This document shows, piece by piece, positions 23,582 to 35,826 of a stretch of DNA of 64,000 bases (its first letter is position 1; every line of letters starts with the position of its first letter). Source of the DNA: Azospirillum baldaniorum. Lineage in GTDB: Bacteria > Pseudomonadota > Alphaproteobacteria > Azospirillales > Azospirillaceae. The position numbers were made by a program, and so were the translations under genes. The stretch spans positions 1,010,001 through 1,074,000 of the forward strand of contig NZ_CP022253.1 of the NCBI RefSeq assembly GCF_003119195.2. The letters are read 5' to 3'. Below the pieces are notes generated by a model. The model was not told where the DNA came from. It saw only the letters and a list, made by a program, of their open reading frames with translations, and made no database searches.

Positions 23582-24940
23582 TCACGCCGCCACGCGCAGG
23601 GACATCATGTGCGACAGGAACTTGTCCAGCGCGGCGCGCAGCTCCTCCGCCGTCCCGCTCAATCGGGCGGTGGTGTGGAAGGCGTCCTCGACCGACGCCA
23701 TGACCGACCGTGCGCCGTCGGCGAGGTGCCCGGCCTCGTCGGACATGCGTTCGGCGGACTGGCTGGCCTCGTGGATGTTCTGGGCGATTTCCCGTGTCGC
23801 TTCGTTCTGCTGGCCCATGATGGACAGCACGTCCTGCGAATGGGCGCGCAACGCTCCAACCACTGAGCCAATTCCGGCGATCTCGTCGCGGGTCCGGCCC
23901 GTCGCGCCGTCGATCTCCTGAAGCAGGCGGGTGATGTCCTCCGTGGCTCCGGCGGTCTGCTTGGCGAGCACCTTGACCTCCGCCGCCACCACGGAGAAAC
24001 CGCGCCCGGCCTCGCCGGCGCGGGCCGCCTCGATGGTGGCGTTCAGCGCCAGCAGGTTGGTCTGGTTGGCGATGGCGTTGATGAGCTTCAGCGTCCCGCC
24101 GATCCGTCCGGCGATCCCGGCCAGCGCGGTGACCGCCTCGGTGGAGCGCTGGGTGGCGGCCTGCGCCTGGTTGACGATGGAGAAGGCGCTCTCCATGCGC
24201 GATACCACGCTGTGGTTGGTGGCGGTCAGCTCCTCGGCGGCGGCGGCGATGGCGCGGGCGTTGCTGGCGGTTCCGGAAACCGCGCCGGTCAGATGCTCCG
24301 TGCGCACGCCGGTGTCCTGGGCGATGCCGCGCACAGCGCCGGTCGCCGCGTTGACCGCCGCCGCCGAATGGCCGACGGTATCGATGGCACCCTGCACCGT
24401 GTCCCGGAAATTCTCCGCCAATTCGACCAGCATCCGGTTGGTCATGGTCATCACGGCGGTGCTGTAGGCGTCGAAGGACAGGTCGAGGTCGAGGAAGATC
24501 GCGGTTTCCACCGCTCCCATGATCTTCATGGCGCGCGGCGCGTCGCGGCGGTGCCGCTCGCCGATCAGCCCGCCCAGCCGTCCCATGACCAGCCGGTAGG
24601 CTCCGAAATACCAGCGCGGGTGCAGGCCGATGCGGTAATGCGCCTGGCCCACCGCCTTCACGCGCGTCAGGTAGACGTCGTCGAAGCTCCCGGAAAACAG
24701 GTATCGCCAGTGGTTGACCTGGGCATCCTTCAATCGCTCGACGGATTTTCCGTCCAGGATCTTCCGGAGTTCGGGTATGGCGAGAAGGTGGTCGTAGAAG
24801 TCTTTGAGAATGACGGGCAGGTGCGGCTCGGCGATGCTCCAGGCTTCCTTCAGAAGCGTGGCCGTCTCACCACCAATCCGCAGAAAGGAAAGGCGTTCCT
24901 GAATGCCGCCTTGAGTGCCGCCTTGAATGCCACTGTCCAT
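23582..24940 (-). CDS. Globin-coupled methyl-accepting chemotaxis protein (aerotaxis-type)
   Basis: A 452-residue cytosolic chemoreceptor. ATG 24940 ([12 protein letters not shown]) is preferred to TTG 24970. Residues 15-170 form a protoglobin/HemAT sensor domain, with [19 protein letters not shown] and the proximal-His segment [24 protein letters not shown] typical of haem-binding globin-coupled sensors. The C-terminal MCP signalling domain contains the hairpin tip [28 protein letters not shown]. There are no transmembrane segments, so oxygen or another haem ligand is probably sensed inside the cell and relayed to CheA/CheW. Its upstream region is an AT-rich island. Gly-Gln-rich triplicated codons ([10 protein letters not shown]) lie at the N-terminus. 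Confidence 0.92.
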   Translation of the reverse strand: MDSGIQGGTQGGIQERLSFLRIGGETATLLKEAWSIAEPHLPVILKDFYDHLLAIPELRKILDGKSVERLKDAQVNHWRYLFSGSFDDVYLTRVKAVGQAHYRIGLHPRWYFGAYRLVMGRLGGLIGERHRRDAPRAMKIMGAVETAIFLDLDLSFDAYSTAVMTMTNRMLVELAENFRDTVQGAIDTVGHSAAAVNAATGAVRGIAQDTGVRTEHLTGAVSGTASNARAIAAAAEELTATNHSVVSRMESAFSIVNQAQAATQRSTEAVTALAGIAGRIGGTLKLINAIANQTNLLALNATIEAARAGEAGRGFSVVAAEVKVLAKQTAGATEDITRLLQEIDGATGRTRDEIAGIGSVVGALRAHSQDVLSIMGQQNEATREIAQNIHEASQSAERMSDEAGHLADGARSVMASVEDAFHTTARLSGTAEELRAALDKFLSHMMSLRVAA

Positions 24941-28466
<3,526 letters not shown>

Positions 28467-28540
28467 TCGCCGGCCGGCCCTGGGGGTGGAAGGGGAGGGG
28501 CGGCGCGGCTGAGTGCCGCGTTGACGCCCCTCGCCGCCGG

Positions 28541-28578
28541 TTCCATAAAGGGACGAAGCACCATAAGAAAAACGAGAC
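28541..28578. repeat. Purine-rich CATAAAGGGACGAAG-type repeat
   Basis: TTCCATAAAGGGACGAAG is followed by CACCATAAGAAAAACGAG, an A/G-rich stretch with CAxAA(G)G/ACGAAG phasing, unlike its GC-rich surroundings. It resembles a class of intergenic repeats (ACAAAGGACACGAAGG-type) seen in many unrelated bacteria and often mistranslated as HKGTKHHKK-like peptides. It ends 11 bp before the hemerythrin start. Confidence 0.35.
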
Positions 28579-28589
28579 GGGGGATCGCT

Positions 28590-28988
28590 ATGGACTCCAT
28601 TCAATGGTCGCGCTGGATGAGCGTCGGCATCGAAGAACTCGATGAGGATCATCGTGTTCTCGTGGACATCGTCAACAAGCTGGGCGCGGACGAAAACCGC
28701 GCCTCTCCTGACGTCGTCGAAGCGATCCTCGACGAATTGATCCACTACACCAAGGATCATTTCGCACGCGAAGAAGCGCACATGGCGCAGGCCAATTACC
28801 CGACCTTCGCCGCGCACAAGGCCCTGCACGACACCCTGACGCGCAACGTGGAATCCTACCGCGAGCGCTTCCACGCCCAGCGCGACACCATCACGGGCGA
28901 CGCGGTGTTCGAGTTCTGCGCCGACTGGCTGGGCAAGCACATCCTGAAGGAAGACACCCGCTTCGGCGCCTACGCCGCGGAGCAGTGA
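28590..28988 (+). CDS. Bacteriohemerythrin
   Basis: A 132-residue non-haem diiron oxygen-binding protein. ATG 28590 follows GGGGGA at 7 nt. The metal ligands appear in order: His in ELDEDHRVL, His and Glu in IHYTKDHFAREE, His in FAAHKALHDTL, and the terminal KHILKED His/Asp pair. Length and spacing match single-domain bacteriohemerythrins, which store or deliver oxygen, for example in microaerobic motile bacteria. It is soluble. Together with the globin-coupled receptor 4 kb upstream it suggests oxygen handling, though the genes are not in one operon. Confidence 0.93.
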   Translation: MDSIQWSRWMSVGIEELDEDHRVLVDIVNKLGADENRASPDVVEAILDELIHYTKDHFAREEAHMAQANYPTFAAHKALHDTLTRNVESYRERFHAQRDTITGDAVFEFCADWLGKHILKEDTRFGAYAAEQ

Positions 28989-28996
28989 GTGAGTGG

Positions 28997-29127
28997 CCCT
29001 CTCCCCTCTGGGGAGAGGGAAGGGACCCACGCCGTAGGCGTGGGAAGGGTGAGGGGGTTACGCCTGGTGGTGTGTTCGGCAAAAGCACACCCCCCTCACC
29101 CCGACCCTCTCCCCAGAGGGGAGAGGG
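28997..29127. repeat. REP-like paired inverted repeat
   Basis: CCCTCTCCCCTCTGGGGAGAGGG (23 bp, here split: CCCTCTCCCC + TCT + GGGGAGAGGG) occurs at each end (28997-29019 and 29105-29127). Between them are a smaller hairpin CCCACGCC-GTA-GGCGTGGG (29025-29043) and the arms GGGTGAGGGGG/CCCCCTCACCC. The same architecture, including a GGCAAAAGC core, recurs at 60090-60224. The two copies are members of one dispersed repeat family. Confidence 0.8.
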
Positions 29128-29229
29128 ATTTGATGGCGTCGCCTCCGGCGACATCTCAAAAACACCACACAAAATATTGATATAATTCAATATTCTATTG
29201 ACTCTGAATGCGGCGCGCAAAAATCCTGT

Positions 29230-29339
29230 CCCTCACTCCCCCGGAAGGGGAGGGGAGTGCGCGTGCGACTCGCCTTGCGCGAATCCGAGAGGGGAGGGGG
29301 GTGCGCGAAACGAAAATGCCCTCCCCGGAAGGGGAGGGC
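29230..29339. repeat. Third GC-rich inverted-repeat element; also lpxC terminator
   Basis: Several CCCTCCCCGGAAGGGGAGGG-type half-sites are present. The best dyad is GCCCTCCCC-GGAA-GGGGAGGGC (29318-29339). Read on the minus strand it lies about 30 nt after the lpxC stop and is followed by ATTTTCGTTT, as for an intrinsic terminator. It resembles the REP-like family but lacks the GGCAAAAGC core. Confidence 0.65.
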
Positions 29340-29368
29340 AGGGGCAACGCGGCGCTGTGAGGCGCGTA

Positions 29369-30313
29369 TCAGGCGACGGCCAGCCGCTCGGTCGCGTGCC
29401 AGACGGCGCCCGGCAGCGCCGTGCTCGGCGGGGTCTCGTAGCACCAGGCGTTGGCGTCGGCGAACAGAGCGCGCAGGAGCTGGTTGTTCAGGGCGTGGCC
29501 GGACCGGACGCCGTGGAAGTGACCGACGAACATTGCGCCGGCGAGATAGAGGTCGCCCACCGCGTCCAGGATCTTGTGGCGCACGAACTCGTCGTCGAAG
29601 CGCAGGCCGCCTTCGTTCATCACCTCGTCGCCGGAGATGACCACCGCGTTGTCCAGCGAGCCGCCGCGGGCGAGGCCCATCTTGCGCAGGCCCTCGACCT
29701 CGTGCAGGAAGCCGAAGGTGCGGGCGGCGCTGATCTCGTCGCGGAAGGTCTCGGCGTCCAGCTCCATCTCGTGGCTCTGCTGGGCGATGGCCTTGCTGGC
29801 GAAGTCGATTTCGAAGCTGAAGCCCGTCGTGTGGTCCGGCGTGAAGGTGGCGCTCTTGTTGCCCTCGGTCACGGTGACCGGCTTCAGGATGCGGATGGCG
29901 CGGCGCGGCGCGTTCTGCGACACGGTGCCGACGCGCTCGATGGCCTCCACGAAGGGGGCGGCGCTGCCGTCCATGATCGGCACCTCAATGTTGTCCAGCG
30001 CGACCACGGCGTTGTCCACGCCGCAGCCGGCCAGCGCCGACATCAGATGCTCGATGGTGCCGATGGTGGTGCCGTGGGCGTTGCCGATGACCGTGCACAG
30101 CTTGGTGTCGACCACATGGTCCCAGCGTGCCGGGATCACCGCGGCGGGGCCGCTGAGATCGGTGCGCCGGAAGACGATGCCGCTGTTCGGCTCGGCCGGG
30201 GAAATCGTCAGGGTGACCGTCGCGCCCGTATGCAGCCCGACGCCCGAGCAACGCACCGGCTTCGCCAGGGTACGCTGCAGCATGCCTTCGGTCTTGATGC
30301 GATTTTGAGCCAC
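29369..30313 (-). CDS. lpxC: UDP-3-O-acyl-N-acetylglucosamine deacetylase
   Basis: A 314-residue zinc enzyme for the committed step of lipid A synthesis. The frame starts at GTG 30313 (MAQNRIKTEG), with GGGA 9 nt upstream. An inner ATG (MLQRTLAKPV, 30 bp in) is a possible alternative and resembles family N-termini. GVGLHTGATVTLTI opens domain 1. Zn ligands are His in TIEHLMSALAG, and His and Asp in RHKILDAVGDL. The catalytic His is in VGHFHGVRSGH. It is the last gene after ftsZ in the division cluster, the usual alphaproteobacterial position. It is separated from ftsZ by 359 bp including a terminator, so it has its own promoter. Confidence 0.95.
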   Translation of the reverse strand: MAQNRIKTEGMLQRTLAKPVRCSGVGLHTGATVTLTISPAEPNSGIVFRRTDLSGPAAVIPARWDHVVDTKLCTVIGNAHGTTIGTIEHLMSALAGCGVDNAVVALDNIEVPIMDGSAAPFVEAIERVGTVSQNAPRRAIRILKPVTVTEGNKSATFTPDHTTGFSFEIDFASKAIAQQSHEMELDAETFRDEISAARTFGFLHEVEGLRKMGLARGGSLDNAVVISGDEVMNEGGLRFDDEFVRHKILDAVGDLYLAGAMFVGHFHGVRSGHALNNQLLRALFADANAWCYETPPSTALPGAVWHATERLAVA

Positions 30314-30672
30314 GGTGTCTGTCCCGTTTCAATCTTGGTCTTGTGCGGTCGGTCCGCGATTTGCCGCCGGTCTCCGCCGAGGGCGGGGCGGGTCAGCGCT
30401 TATGACCGCATATGCTAGGTATCATTGGCCCCTATGGAGGACAAATCACTCTTTGTTACCGTTTGTTGCAGGGCGGTAGAGCACCGTCGCCGGACGCGAA
30501 ACGGGCGTCCCCCAGACACGAAAAGACCGCCCCCGGAGCGTTCTTGCGAAGCTCTGGAGGCGGCTGAAGTCTAACAGGTTGTGGATGCCCGCCGATGCCG
30601 CTTCGAAAGAGGCGGCGGCGACCGGCGGGTTGCTGTTGCCCTCAGATCAATTGGGCCAGCCTCTGTGACGCG
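30314..30672. other. 359-bp region between ftsZ and lpxC
   Basis: Its left half (about 30314-30480) must hold the lpxC promoter on the minus strand; TTGTCC upstream of an AT-richer TAGCATATG stretch is a weak candidate. The right half holds the ftsZ terminator (30521-30565). The remaining 100 bp next to ftsZ contain no open frame I can support. Confidence 0.45.
30521..30565 (-). terminator. Intrinsic terminator of ftsZ
   Basis: On the minus strand CCGCCTCC-A-GAGC pairs with GCTC-CGGGGGCGG around a TTCGCAAGAAC loop, followed by TCTTTT. Stem and T-run together make this the clearest Rho-independent terminator on the left of the window. It lies about 110 nt after the ftsZ stop, on the lpxC side. 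Confidence 0.8.
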
Positions 30673-32457
30673 TCAGTTGGCCTGACGGCGCAGGAAGGCG
30701 GGGATGTCCAGCGCTTCCTCGTCGATCTTCTGGGTGGTGCCGTCGCCCATCGCCTGCGGGCGCGGGGCCTGGGCCATCGGCTGCTGCGGGGCGGCCATCG
30801 GCGGCTGCGGCATCATCGGCTGCTGGTGTTGCGGCTGGTGATGCTGGGGCTGATGGTGATGCTGCGGCTGGTGCTGCGGCTGCGGGGCCGGCTGGGGTGC
30901 CGGTTCGGCCTTGCGGCCGGCCAAGCCGGTGACCAGACCGAACAGGAAGTTCGGCTTGCGGGCCGGCGGCTCCGCCTGGGCTGCGGCGGCGAGCTGGCTC
31001 GACATCGGCGGGGCATTCATCGGCTGGCGCGGGCCGGGATCGGCGGCCTTCGGGGCGATGAAGTGGCCGTCGCGGCGCTCGCTGTGCAGCGGGCCGGTGG
31101 CGACGTTGCGGGTGGGGGCGGATTCGACCGGCTGCATGGCGTCGTGGCCCATCGGCATGTGCGGGTGGGGCGCATGCTGCGGAGCGTGCTGGACCATCGG
31201 ATCCATGGGCTGCTGGACCGGCTGAGGCGCCGGCTGCTGCGGAACGTGCTGCTGGAACTCCGACGGGTGCGGCGGCTGAACCTGGGGCTGCGCGACTCCG
31301 CCCATCGGGCGCGGGGCCAGACCGGCGCCGGGAATCGCCGGGGCGACCTGACCGGGGGCGGCGAGCGGCGCCGGGGCGGCCTGGGTCAGGCCGGTCGCGC
31401 CGGCGGGCTTCTTGGCGCCGCCGTTGCCGCCGTTGCGGTCGGAAACCAGCGACAGGTTGACCGGATGCAGGGTGCGCGGGTTGGACATGGCCGCGGCGTC
31501 GATGCCGGTGGCGACCACCGACACGCGCATCACGCCGTCCAGCGAGCTGTCGAAGGTCGAGCCGAAGATGATGTTGGCGTCCGGATCGACCTCGTCGCGG
31601 ACGCGGTTCGCCGCCTCGTCGACCTCGAACAGGGTCATGTCGTAGCCGCCGGTGATGTTGATGAGGACGCCGCGGGCACCCTTCATCGACACGTCGTCGA
31701 GCAGCGGGTTGGAGATGGCGGCCTCGGCGGCCTCGATGGCGCGGCGCTCGCCGCCGGCCTCGCCGGTGCCCATCATCGCCTTGCCCATCTCGGTCATCAC
31801 CGAGCGGATGTCGGCGAAGTCCAAGTTGATGAGGCCGGGCATCACCATCAGGTCGGTCACGCCGCGCACGCCGGAATGCAGAACGTCGTCGGCCATCTTG
31901 AAGGCGTCCGCGAAGGTCGTCTTCTCGTTGGCGATGCGGAACAGATTCTGGTTCGGGATGATGATCAGCGTGTCGACATACTGCTGCAGCTCGGCGATGC
32001 CCGATTCGGCCAGCCGCATGCGGTGCGCGCCCTCGAAATGGAAGGGCTTGGTCACCACGCCGACGGTCAGCAGGCCGCGCTCGCGGGCCGCGCGGGCGAT
32101 GACCGGGGCAGCGCCCGTGCCGGTGCCGCCGCCCATGCCGGCGGTGATGAACACCATGTTGGCGCCTTCGAGGTGACCGATGATCTCCTCGAGCTGCTCC
32201 TCGGCGGAAGCGCGGCCGACGTCCGGCTTGGAGCCCGCGCCCAGGCCGCGGGTCATGGTGGTGCCGAGCTGGACGCGCTTCTCGCAGAGCGAGCCCTTCA
32301 GGGCCTGCGCGTCGGTGTTGCCCACGACGAAGTCCACGCCTTCCAGGTTGGACTTGATCATGTTGTTCACGGCGTTGCCGCCGGCGCCGCCGACACCGAA
32401 GACGGTGATGCGGGGCTTCAGCTCGGGTTCGATGCTGGGGATGGTCACGTTGATCAT
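30673..32457 (-). CDS. ftsZ: Cell division GTPase FtsZ
   Basis: A 594-residue tubulin homologue forming the division ring. ATG 32457 has GGAGG 7 nt upstream. The GTPase part (residues 1-320) contains [14 protein letters not shown], the tubulin signature [13 protein letters not shown] (about residue 109), and the T7 loop [11 protein letters not shown]. It is followed by an unusually long linker of some 250 residues, rich in Pro, Gln, Ala and His (near 522-549 nearly all His/Gln/Pro). The conserved C-terminal peptide DIPAFLRRQ binds FtsA and other partners. FtsZ with long linkers is common in alphaproteobacteria, but this one is at the long end. A 126-bp gap to ftsA allows a separate promoter. 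Confidence 0.97.
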   Translation of the reverse strand: MINVTIPSIEPELKPRITVFGVGGAGGNAVNNMIKSNLEGVDFVVGNTDAQALKGSLCEKRVQLGTTMTRGLGAGSKPDVGRASAEEQLEEIIGHLEGANMVFITAGMGGGTGTGAAPVIARAARERGLLTVGVVTKPFHFEGAHRMRLAESGIAELQQYVDTLIIIPNQNLFRIANEKTTFADAFKMADDVLHSGVRGVTDLMVMPGLINLDFADIRSVMTEMGKAMMGTGEAGGERRAIEAAEAAISNPLLDDVSMKGARGVLINITGGYDMTLFEVDEAANRVRDEVDPDANIIFGSTFDSSLDGVMRVSVVATGIDAAAMSNPRTLHPVNLSLVSDRNGGNGGAKKPAGATGLTQAAPAPLAAPGQVAPAIPGAGLAPRPMGGVAQPQVQPPHPSEFQQHVPQQPAPQPVQQPMDPMVQHAPQHAPHPHMPMGHDAMQPVESAPTRNVATGPLHSERRDGHFIAPKAADPGPRQPMNAPPMSSQLAAAAQAEPPARKPNFLFGLVTGLAGRKAEPAPQPAPQPQHQPQHHHQPQHHQPQHQQPMMPQPPMAAPQQPMAQAPRPQAMGDGTTQKIDEEALDIPAFLRRQAN

Positions 32458-32583
32458 GTTATGGCCTCCACAACCTTTTGATTGGTTCGATGCTTTGCGT
32501 CGCGGGTTCTTTGCCCGGTTGGGTCCGGGTGATGTTTTTAGGCAGGAATGACAGGGCGTGCCGGGAGCCTTTTTGGGTTCAGT

Positions 32584-33846
32584 TCAAAGGTTCTCCCGCA
32601 GCCACAGGCCGACACGCCCGAAGAACCCCGTGCCGGCGCCAGCCTCATGGCCCGCCACGGGAAGTTCCGCCGGATTGCGCACGGCGTGGAGAAGAAGGCC
32701 CGCGGCGGTCGCGTAGGACGGACCGCCTTGCGCCTCGTTCAGACCGGTGATCCGCGTCGGTCGCCCGATGCGGACCTGTTTGTCCAGGATCAGCTGCGCC
32801 AGCTCGCGCATGCCCGGCAACTGGCTGGCGCCGCCCGTCAGGACGACGCGCCGGCCGACCAGCTTCGCGTAGCCGGAATGCTCCAGCCGCGAGCGGACAT
32901 GCTCGAAGATCTCCTCCAGCCGCGGCTGGATGATGCGCACCAGATAGGATTTCGGCAGGTTGTTGGCGCCGAGGCGCTCCTCCTCGCCGACCTGGGGGAC
33001 GTCGATCATCTCGCGCTCGTCGGCGGGGCTGGTGATGGCGCTGCCGTGCAGCGTCTTCATGCGCTCCGCATGGACGACCGGCGTGGTCAGCCCGCGCGCG
33101 ATGTCGTTGGTGACGTGGTTGCCGCCCAGCCGGATGCAGTCCGACCAGACCAGAGTGCCTTCGGAGAAGACCGAGATCGTCGTGGTGCCGCCGCCCATGT
33201 CGATGCAGGCCGAGCCCATCTCCATCTCGTCGTCGACCAGACAGGCGAGGCCGGACGCGTAGGGGCTGGCGACCAGACCCTCGATGTCGAGGTGGCAGCG
33301 GGCCACGCAGGTCTGCAGGTTGCGCACCGCCCCGGCGGGCGAGGTGATGACGTGGGCCTGGACGCCCAGCCGCTCGCCGTACATCCCCTTGGGGTCGCGG
33401 ATGCCGCGGCTGCCGTCGAGCGCGAAGCCGACGGGGATCGCGTGGACCAGCGCTTGGTCCGGGCCGACCTGCAGGCTGCGGGCGTGGGCCAGCGCGCGGC
33501 GGACGTCGCTCTCCGTCACCTCCTGGCCGGAGACGGGGACCTCGGCGTTGAAGCCATGGGAGATCGGGGAGGACACGTTGACGATCACGTCGCGGATCGT
33601 CTCGTTGGCCATCTGCTCGGCCGCGTGGACGGCGGCGCCGATGGAGGTCTCCGCCGCTTCCATGTCGATGATGGCGCCGGCGCGCACGCCCGTGGCGATC
33701 TGGTGGCCGATTCCCACGATGCGCACGGCCCCCGCATCCTCGACGCGGGCGATGAGGCAGCACACCTTGGTCGAGCCGACGTCCAGCGCGGCGATGATCC
33801 CGCCGCGGGTGGCTCGTTTTGGCTTTTTCGCCCCGTTGAAGCCCAT
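32584..33846 (-). CDS. ftsA: Cell division protein FtsA
   Basis: A 420-residue actin-like ATPase tethering FtsZ to the membrane. I chose ATG 33846 (MGFNGAKKPKRA); GTG 33855 is an alternative. The phosphate-1 loop is in IAALDVGSTKVCCLI; CIDMGGGTTTISVF is the second phosphate loop; VVLTGGASQLPG is the adenosine motif. A SHS2/1C insertion contains ITSPAGAVRNLQ. It ends with an amphipathic membrane-targeting tail GFFGRVGLWLRENL. It lies between ftsQ (82 bp upstream) and ftsZ. Confidence 0.96.
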   Translation of the reverse strand: MGFNGAKKPKRATRGGIIAALDVGSTKVCCLIARVEDAGAVRIVGIGHQIATGVRAGAIIDMEAAETSIGAAVHAAEQMANETIRDVIVNVSSPISHGFNAEVPVSGQEVTESDVRRALAHARSLQVGPDQALVHAIPVGFALDGSRGIRDPKGMYGERLGVQAHVITSPAGAVRNLQTCVARCHLDIEGLVASPYASGLACLVDDEMEMGSACIDMGGGTTTISVFSEGTLVWSDCIRLGGNHVTNDIARGLTTPVVHAERMKTLHGSAITSPADEREMIDVPQVGEEERLGANNLPKSYLVRIIQPRLEEIFEHVRSRLEHSGYAKLVGRRVVLTGGASQLPGMRELAQLILDKQVRIGRPTRITGLNEAQGGPSYATAAGLLLHAVRNPAELPVAGHEAGAGTGFFGRVGLWLRENL

Positions 33847-33928
33847 GTTCAGCACAACCCTATGGCCTCGATGCGTCCGGTCGTTCGCGTTTCAGAAAGA
33901 GGGGTTCAGAAAGAGGAATGGCGGAGGA

Positions 33929-34891
33929 TCACGTCTTCTTGCCGGGCTTCTTCTTGTTCTCCTCCTCCGTCCAGGGCAGGACGGCGGTGGCGGAGGTCTG
34001 CAGCACGGCGCGGTCGTTCTGGCGCAGGTCGATGGCCACGATGTCGCGGTCCAGGACCTGACCCGTCGCGTCCATCTCCGCCAACTGGCGCAGCGCGGAC
34101 GGCATGCGGGCTTCCGGCAGTTTCACCACGACACCGTTCTTCAGCTTGAGGTCCCAGCGGCGGTCGCCGACCCAGGAGGCGGCGCTCACCTTTTCGCGCA
34201 GAGCCGGCACGTTGTCGAGGGCCGCGAGCAGCTTCGGCACCTGCATCGGCGCGTTGGCGCCGACGACCTGCGGCAGCGTCTCGATCCGCCGGTTGCCGCG
34301 CCGCGCCAGCTCGGTCGCGTCGGCCAGCGGGCGGCCCTCGCGGTCGATGACGGTGAACTTGCGGTCGTGCTGCCAGATCGCCATCGGCTGCCGTTCGGTC
34401 AGGCGGACGAACAGGATGCCGGGCAGGTGGCGCTCGATGGAGGCCGAGGCCACCCAGGGCAGGCTTTCCAGCTTCTCCTTGGCGTCGGACAGCGTGACGG
34501 CGAGAATCGGGTCGCCGCGCTGCACGCCGAGCACGCGCAGGATGGAGGCCGGGTCGGTCTCGGTCCGGCCCTCGACCAGCACGTCGGCGATGGCGAAGCC
34601 GGCGGACGCGCTGGTCTGGATCAGGCTTTCCTGAAGCGCCGCCGTGGTCTCGGCGAAGGTGCCGCGCTGCCACGCCGACACAGCCATGCCGGCGACGACC
34701 AGGACGGGTGTCAGCAGGATGGCCGCCTTGACCGCGGGACGGGTCCAGCGCGGCCAGGCGCGGCGGCGGTTGCCTTTCTGGGCCGACTTCGCCATGGCGC
34801 GCGGCGGCACCGGCATGTCGTCGCGGCCCCGGTTCGCAGAGCCCCCGAAGCCGGCGCGGAACTGCGGATCGATGCTCAGTCGAGTTGACAT
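33929..34891 (-). CDS. ftsQ: Cell division protein FtsQ
   Basis: A 320-residue bitopic inner-membrane protein linking early and late divisome proteins. ATG 34891 (MSTRLSIDPQFRAG) has GGAG 8 nt upstream and overlaps the end of ddl by 16 bp. After a cytoplasmic Arg-rich segment there is one transmembrane helix (AAILLTPVLVVAGMAV, about residues 60-77). The POTRA domain follows (FAIADVLVEGRTETDPASIL... to LPWVASASIERHLPG). The C-terminal FtsQ domain contains LTERQPMAIWQ and LDRDIVAIDLRQ. The end is Lys-rich. Confidence 0.94.
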   Translation of the reverse strand: MSTRLSIDPQFRAGFGGSANRGRDDMPVPPRAMAKSAQKGNRRRAWPRWTRPAVKAAILLTPVLVVAGMAVSAWQRGTFAETTAALQESLIQTSASAGFAIADVLVEGRTETDPASILRVLGVQRGDPILAVTLSDAKEKLESLPWVASASIERHLPGILFVRLTERQPMAIWQHDRKFTVIDREGRPLADATELARRGNRRIETLPQVVGANAPMQVPKLLAALDNVPALREKVSAASWVGDRRWDLKLKNGVVVKLPEARMPSALRQLAEMDATGQVLDRDIVAIDLRQNDRAVLQTSATAVLPWTEEENKKKPGKKT

Positions 34892-35826
34892 GCGGCGTTC
34901 TCCACCATCCAAGCAACGAGAGCCCCGTAGGAGAGCCCCACGGCAGCGGCCTGTTCGGGAACCAGCGACAGCGGCGTCATGCCCGGCTGGTTGTTGATTT
35001 CCAGGAAAAAGAGTCCGTCGGTCCCACTTTTACGATCATCCCAGCGGAAGTCGCTGCGCGAAACGCCGCGGCATCCGAGGGTCCGGTGGGCCAGGACCGC
35101 CAACCTCTTGGCTTCTTCCGCGACTTGCTCGGGAATCTGCGCGGGCACAGTATGAACGGCATGGCCCGCGCTGTATTTAGCCGTGTAGTCATACACCTGT
35201 GCTTCGAAGTGGATCTCCGTCACGGTCAGGGGGCGGCACTCGCCGTCCAGCCCGCCCATGACGCCCACGGTCAACTCGCGGCCCGGGATGAACTCCTCGA
35301 CCAGGGCGCGCTCGCCGAAGGTCCAGGCATCGCCGACCGGGCTGTTCTGCCCCTCGCGCACCAGCGTGACCCCGACCGTCGAACCCTCGTCCACCGGCTT
35401 GACGATGTAGGGGGCGGGCATCGGGTGGGCGCCGCCGGTCAGCTCGCCCTTGGTCAGGACGAGGCCCTTGGGCGAGCGCACGCCGACCGGGGCGAGCAGC
35501 GCCTTGGTCATCGCCTTGTCCATGGCGACCGCGGCGGCGCGCACGCCGGAATGGGTGTAGGGGATGCCGAGGAATTCCAGCACGCCCTGGATGGTCCCGT
35601 CCTCGCCGCCGCGCCCGTGCAGGGCGTTGAACACCGCGTCGGGGCGCGGGTCGGTCAGCGCGCGCAGCAACCCCTCCAGGTCGCGCTGCACGTCCACCGC
35701 GGTGACGCGGTAGCCTTCCTCCTCCAGCGCCTTGGCGACGCCGGCGCCGCTGACCAGCGATACCTCGCGCTCCGCCGACCAGCCGCCCATCAGGACGGCG
35801 ACATGCTTCTTGTGGGGGGTGGTCAT
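34876..35826 (-). CDS. ddl: D-alanine--D-alanine ligase
   Basis: A 316-residue ATP-grasp enzyme making the D-Ala-D-Ala dipeptide of the peptidoglycan stem. Motifs: VAVLMGGWSAEREVSL at the start, NALHGRGGEDGTIQGVLE, IPYTHSGVRAAAVAMDKAMTK, the ATP-binding YIVKPVDEGSTVGV, and FFLEINNQPGMTPLSL with the Mg ligands. ATG 35826 overlaps the murB stop by 4 bp (ATGA), so translation is probably coupled, and the 3' end overlaps ftsQ by 16 bp. Confidence 0.96.
   Translation of the reverse strand: MTTPHKKHVAVLMGGWSAEREVSLVSGAGVAKALEEEGYRVTAVDVQRDLEGLLRALTDPRPDAVFNALHGRGGEDGTIQGVLEFLGIPYTHSGVRAAAVAMDKAMTKALLAPVGVRSPKGLVLTKGELTGGAHPMPAPYIVKPVDEGSTVGVTLVREGQNSPVGDAWTFGERALVEEFIPGRELTVGVMGGLDGECRPLTVTEIHFEAQVYDYTAKYSAGHAVHTVPAQIPEQVAEEAKRLAVLAHRTLGCRGVSRSDFRWDDRKSGTDGLFFLEINNQPGMTPLSLVPEQAAAVGLSYGALVAWMVENAACQLD

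Noticed and set aside
28997..29345. CRISPR array or IS end
   Set aside because: Repeats are palindromic, not regularly spaced with unique spacers, and no transposase or target duplication is seen.
30595..32481. 628-codon plus-strand frame opposite ftsZ
   Set aside because: Its translation is repetitive and no ribosome site is present; ftsZ is certain.
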